From: Spisula solida
Taxonomy: Eukaryota; Mollusca; Bivalvia; Venerida; Mactridae
NCBI GenBank assembly: GCA_947247005.1
Contig: OX365950.1
Coordinates: 12,722,720-12,786,719, forward strand
DNA length: 64,000 bases
Direction of reading: 5' to 3'
A program made the translations under genes and the position numbers. How positions within the stretch are numbered: the first letter of the stretch is position 1; the number at the start of each line of letters is the position of its first letter. The notes under the pieces were generated by a model. That model was not told the origin of the DNA and searched no databases. It saw only the letters and a list, made by a program, of their open reading frames with translations. This document shows, piece by piece, positions 58,691-64,000 of the stretch.

Positions 58691-60289
58691 TGGGAGTTCA
58701 CGACATGGGATAATTATGACTTTTCTAGTTGTAGTACGAGCAAAGGCGTCTTTTTTTTCGTTTTACAATGTGTAATAATTGTCCTTTTTACGCAAACAAT
58801 TATTTATATATAGACCTATATTTAAAATAATTTCATTATTAAGCATTATAAGATTGAATCAGTATTTCAAACATCACCTGAAACGTGAGAAAATGTTATT
58901 AAGTTGCTTTTTCTGTACTTTGACCTTATAACTACATTGACCCTAACCTTGACCTTGAAATGGTCAGTGTTGCAAGGCAATTTGCTGCATATCATGAGAT
59001 ATACCAGAATGCAAATATTCAACATCATTTACATGTATGAAATTTAAGTCTCATTTGATTCGGTTTATTGTCAATTGTGGCGGTTGTACTACTGATGACG
59101 GTGTGTATGAACGTTCTTCTGATCGCATACCCATTGGTTTTAGCTTAAAATTGCACCCATTATGAAGTTTCACTATTTACGTGATTTTACCCCACCCACT
59201 TCACAATATTAAGCATGACCACTTTTAAAACAGCGAAATGCTGCAATAAATATATCTTATAAAACCAAAGAGACTTGTACTGTCTATATTAATCAAAATA
59301 ATTCATAGAATGCAATTTCTGCAAATTGTCATTATTCTCATTTTTGCAGTTTTTTACCCCACCCACTTTTAACAGGCGAAGTCATGTAACGTGTTTATTT
59401 GTACAATCTCTCATTTATTATATACAAAAGTAGCTTGAAGAACATTTCAGAATAGTTTATCATAGGTCAGAAGAAAAACAGAGCTCAGAGTTTAAAAACA
59501 ATCATTGGTTAATCTCGTTATTAAATTTTAAAACTATTTATGAAATTTTACCCCACCCACTTCGTAAAATAGAGCACGAGCAACCAAAACTGATTTCAAA
59601 ATGCATAATTTCATTGACATTATATAAGTCAACCCAATATGGTCTAAATACATAAATAATTAGTTAAAAAGAGGCAGTTTCTTATTTTTTCACTTTTGAT
59701 GTGAATTTACCCCACCCACTTCACACCCTTAGGGAACGCATAAAACTAAAACAGTTGTACATCTTACACCCTCATATTTTCACACTAAATATATAGAATA
59801 AATGAAACCAATTAAAGGTAAAATTTACAGTCATAAATGTACTTTTAAGTTATTGACAATACAAAATTAAGACAAATACCCTAAAAATAACCAATTTTGG
59901 GCCTCTATATGGGTCATAGCTTTTCCAAAATGTCGAAATTTACTATTAAAACAGATAAAAGTGTGTCTTCCATTCATTTTTCAACTTATAAGTACATTTT
60001 GAAACATATTTATGAGAAAACAATTCAATTCATGCACAAATAAGCGTTCAGTACCATTTTCGCGTAAAAATGGCGGCCATCTTGGACGCCATCTTGGATG
60101 CTGAGCGGTTGTAAAAGAGGAAATTTGTAAGAAATGGATTTTCTTAATGTTCGGTCATATGTCCAACTCTGGTGCAAGTTTAAGAGATGGACTCCAATTT
60201 TGAATAAATCGCCCTCAGCTCTTAGGCTAGAACTAACGTCGAACCAGATCTACCTTAGACAATTTTAATCCATTTTATCATTTATTAAT

Positions 60290-61690
60290 TGGATAAAATG
60301 TCTGTGAAAATCAACGTCTTATATAAGCTTTTGATTCGGTAAATAGAAACAAACTATTCCAAACTAAGTCATAATAATATAAAAGAAAGGTTACTAAATG
60401 CACTCGAAGCTATTTATAAAACGGTAAAATTATTTGTTAAGAGTAAAACCGGTCAAACTGAAAATTTCAGTAGCTTCATATGTTTAAGACAAGGTTGTAA
60501 CCTAAGCCCAATTCTATTTTCACTGTTTATAAATGATTTGGACGCTGCTATCTCCCAATCACAAGTACAAGGTATTCAATTAAATCCCTCTTTTATTGAA
60601 ATATTTTTATTAATGTTCGCTGATGATGTGGCCTTAATGTCCGACACAATAGTTGGTCTACAAAGACAATTAAATTCACTTAGTACCTTCTGTGAAGAAA
60701 ATAAACTCATAGTTAATAAAAACAAAACTAAAGTGCTTGTATTCAAAAATGGTGGAGCGCTGTCGAAGAAAGAATAATGGTATTATAACGGAAATCAACT
60801 AGGCAGTATATCTGGTTTTTCGTAAACATACATACTTACGCTTGTAAACGCTTTCTTAATGTTTCAAAATTTGCTTGTAATGATGCAATTATGGGCGACT
60901 TAGGTCGTTACCCTTTGCGAATAACTGCTTCTATACGTTGTATAAAATACTGGATTAGAATACTTGAAAGTAATCAAGATAGATATATAAAACTTTGTTA
61001 TGAAATGCTAAAAATGTATGATAATTTTGGTAACACTAACTGGGTAACACATATTCGTCAAAATTTATATGAAAATGGCTTTGGGTTTGTTTGGGAGGAA
61101 CAGTGTGTACCTGACAAAACTTTATTTATTTAGACATATACTCAACGTTTAAGAGACCAGTATCTCCAAACGTGGAATGATCAGTGTAACAACAACGGCA
61201 AACTTTCGGCTTTTTATACCAACTTTAAAACTGATTTCATTGAAACGTATGTAAATTGTAATGACATAATGAAATATCGTCGTTGTTTAGTCAAATTTAG
61301 ATCTTCTTCTCATAACCTGATGATAGAAGTTGGCAGGCATCAGGGAGTACCGCGAAATCAACGTTTTTGTAAATACTGTCAAAATACTATAGAAGACGAA
61401 TTTCATTTTCTACTTATCTGTCCATTTTACGCTGAAATTAGAATTAAATACATACCTGATAAATTTTGTAAATATCCTAATCTGTCTAAGTTTAACATTC
61501 TACTAGCCGCTAAAAACCATACAATAATAAGGAATTTGTCTATGTATTTGTATCATGCCTTTGAAAAACGAAAACTTTTATAATATTATGTTATTCGACC
61601 ATTGTATAGTTTTGTTTGCTCTGTTGATATATCTTGTATATGGGCCGGAGGCCATTTGTACAATAAATATTTGAATCCTGAATCTATACT
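60290..61690 (+). pseudogene. Decayed non-LTR retrotransposon (reverse transcriptase and zinc-finger tail)
   Basis: Successive frames show AFDSVNRNKLFQ (RT motif A, about 60333), LRQGCNLSPILFSLFINDL (about 60484), and MFADDVALM (catalytic FADD, about 60613). After several stops and frameshifts come CIKYWIRILES (about 60933) and the C-x2-C...H...C tail CKYCQNT...EDEFHFLLICPFY (about 61370). A 3' UTR follows with 'tatgggccggaggccatttg' and AATAAA near 61665. Frameshifts near 60376 and stops near 60777 and 61132 make it non-functional. The 5' end, with no endonuclease domain, is missing, as in typical LINE truncation. It adjoins the right arm of the fold-back element. Confidence 0.85.
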
Positions 61691-62079
61691 AAGCCACATA
61701 CTAATTCACATAATACCTATAAAAATAAGACATTAATGAGAGAAATTGCAATGTTTATGTTGACATTGTTTCATGTAAACCAGTGACTGGCCTGGATAAT
61801 CGATTCATATGTGTGGCAGCAGAATATTATACAACGTATTAATACCCAAATAAAAATGTGCTACTCAAATTATTATCGATTATTTCGAAATTGTGACGTC
61901 GGGTTGAATTAAACAATAGACAATAAAATAAACATAGGATAATTAACAATTACGGACATTAAACAGTCAGACTGATTGTAACACCCGTCTTCCCACCAAA
62001 CCAAGCTATTTAACTCCAATATGATTACCCTACTATATGGCCTAGATACGTGACGACACATCAAATGGCTATACGAAAG
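61691..62079. other. Non-coding spacer
   Basis: No gene or repeat end recognised between the LINE 3' end and unit E. Confidence 0.35.
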
Positions 62080-64000
62080 GCTGTAAATAAATGTTTATAA
62101 ACATCTGCCTGTTCCTTATCCTCCAAATCCATTGGCCTGAGACGAGGGCTTTGAGAAGAGGAAATGGCGACATATTGGACATACCTTTCATAACGTTCCA
62201 AACAACAGTGTCTGCAGTATCTTGACGGGAGCCACCAAGAGAGGAGCACGAGCGACATATACATAGGGAAAAACAAGATAATGGACAAAGAGCTTAAGAT
62301 AACTCTTAAATTATCATGCAATACTATGCAGTTACAGTTTTATATTAGTTTAACGTCAGTTAAGAATCAATTATTATTGGTTAAGAAATTTTGCAAAATT
62401 TAAATTCATTGATTCAAAATAAGTACAACCAGAAATTCAGCCGTTTACAGTTTCAGATTACTGTATAATTAAACTGTTCACTGTAGTTTCAGATGACTTA
62501 AATAGATTAATGTCTTGCAATACGGAGATTGAATTCAACATCCAGAACAATATCACATACTGGCTTGTGAATACCTCGTTATACCGGGATTTAATAGTTG
62601 ATAATGTTTGCACCTATCGGCTACCAAAAGGTAGCACAATCAACCGCCATGTAACTAAACATGATATAAGATCACGGATGTTCAAATCTTACAAACCTAC
62701 GGACCTCGGTTGGTAAGTGACATTCGTAATTCAATCTTGCCCAAGCCGATTTCCGTAGGAATTTACCCTTATCAACATACACATGTTCTGCATGAAGTCC
62801 TATTTGGTTAAATTGTTTTGTATTGTTGCCCTAGCGGAACATAAACGTTCAAAAGTGATTTAGACCATAATACTTTTCAAGTTCCAAAAATGAGTTAACT
62901 TACACGAGTAAGTGAAGTTATCATTCATAATTACCTCCACTGTTTTGTTAATTATGCACGAAATTCATTGTGGGGTGAGTAGATATGCTTGCTTGAAATA
63001 TCCATTTGTTGGGGATATGGCTTGTTCGTTCTATGTCTGACCCTTGTGTGGATGGTTAGGCGCTGCTGTCGTTTCTGTGTGGCTTTGAATTGTCTCTGTA
63101 CTACAGTATTTAGTATCTGGTTTGACTAATAAAGTATAATTCGCTGGCTTAGAATGAGAAGGTCGTAAGTGCTACATACAATAGGATACATTGGTATTTG
63201 GTTAGTTGCTAATTGTCACGCAAAGTCCCTGACTGGTTTTGTCAGTAGAAATCGCATTTCGTATTATATATATCAGAAAATATTGATTCATAGTTGTTAC
63301 TTAATGAAGTGATATATACATACTAATAAAGATAGGTCGTGTTTGATTGCTTTTCACAATACACGTTATCATCATGACTCAAATAGATCTAATATTAGAT
63401 ATGCGGGGCTGATGGCAATACCATTTCTTGAACTAATTAAATACAAAAATGCGCTGTAGCGCACAGAAACCCAAAGCAACACAGAAAAAGCGACAGCACC
63501 TAGCCACCCACGCAGGAGTCAGACATAAAATGAACAATCCATATCCACGTAAAATGGATATTTCAGCCTATATAATATTTAAACAGTACAAAAGTAATTA
63601 GCTGTGAAATCAATCTGGACAAGCACAGCAACAATCTGTCAGAAATTTTGTGTTCCATACATTAAATAACAAATTATGCCATATTGTGATTATAACAGTA
63701 TTAACGTCACTATAGGGAGATGGTTGTCAGTAATGAGTTATAATGTGTGTAGCCGGTTAATGGCAATTTTGCAACGTAATATATTGAAAACATTATCAGT
63801 TTCGATTAACTGATGATAGATATTCGTAAAAACGCCTGTGACGAACTTTACCTAACATTCAACGTGGCATTGTTTAACCTCATTTACTCACTAAGCCTAA
63901 CAGTAAACTGTTGTTTCGTTTAACTCCAAGGACTAACTATGCCAAAAACTCAAAGTTTGCTTCGTTCAACACCAGTTACTATGCCCCAGAACCTTATACA
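62080..64000 (+). repeat. Repeat unit E, truncated by the window edge
   Basis: Has the head ('cctccaaatccattggcctg' 62120, 'aagaaattttgcaaaattta' 62383, 'cagccgtttacagtttcag' 62440), then 'atacacgttatcatcatgac' (63360), 'gcacagcaacaatctgtcag' (63622) and minisatellite words (63870-64000). It continues past the right edge. Confidence 0.7.
62982..63586. repeat. Inverted pair of ~115-bp segments
   Basis: The segment at 62982-63115 ('gcttgaaatatccatttgtt'...'gtgtggctttg') recurs inverted at about 63462-63586. Single direct relatives are at 43896-44008 and 7795-7850. The left end of the 17619-type MITE (63143-63172) lies between the arms. Confidence 0.65.

Larger units (their letters stand above)
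54916..60229. mobile_element. 5.3-kb fold-back element with 1.15-kb arms
   Basis: The left arm (54916 to about 56065) and right arm (about 59090-60229) are inverted copies over their whole length, starting TAGCCTAAG and ending CTTAGGCTA. They include 'tccaagatggccgccatttt' and its inverse. Three-base GAA copies flank the outer ends (54913-54915 and 60230-60232). Each arm contains four evenly spaced GTGGGTGGGGTAAA motifs. The 3-kb interior is mostly a 42-bp array. There is no transposase, so it is non-autonomous. Confidence 0.85.

Overview
The window is AT-rich metazoan DNA with small phase-conserved exons, long introns, abundant MITEs, tRNA-derived SINEs, a decayed LINE and several very large inverted or tandem repeats. 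The gene content (a lectin/EGF mosaic surface protein and an invertebrate-type Cys-loop anion channel), together with interspersed repeats built on AGGTCA-type and 'cctattgattttgagg' monomers, suggests a lophotrochozoan and most probably a bivalve mollusc. The species assignment is inference.

Genes. Two complete protein-coding genes can be assembled exon by exon, both on the minus strand. (1) 10418-16158: seven coding exons encoding 375 residues: signal peptide, an F5/8 type C / fucolectin-like lectin domain, three complete 8-Cys EGF-like repeats, a truncated fourth EGF repeat and a C-terminal hydrophobic segment. Every intron is phase 1. A paralogous first exon with its own TATA-like promoter lies at 2286-2358; the rest of that gene would be off the left edge. 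(2) 17937-26941: nine coding exons encoding 410 residues of a glutamate/glycine/GABA-type Cys-loop chloride channel subunit. It has an intact Cys-loop and the PAR anion-selectivity motif but no second loop-C cysteine pair.

Repeats, left part. 388-906 is a short TIR element. 4094-6970 is a fold-back element whose arms are made of 21-bp/63-bp minisatellites, with 16-nt hairpins at each extremity and a CATT direct repeat flanking it. 8057-10058 holds minisatellites and a copy of a repeat family whose end reads roughly AGTTGAGTGCTGCCTTCCC. More copies of that end lie at 14420-14622, 31772, 32493, 51402 and about 54510.

Repeats, right part. From about 33690 to the right edge the sequence is a diverged direct array of kilobase-scale units (A 33690-40380, B 40390-43790, C 43795-50150, D 50150-53920, E 62080-64000+). 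Units alternate long-short, so the higher-order period is about 10 kb (A+B, then C+D). Between D and E sit a repeat-family copy (53935-54535), a 5.3-kb fold-back element with 1.15-kb arms and a 2.3-kb internal 42-bp array (54916-60229), and a decayed non-LTR retrotransposon (60290-61690). No intact transposase or reverse transcriptase is present, so all mobile elements here look non-autonomous or dead.
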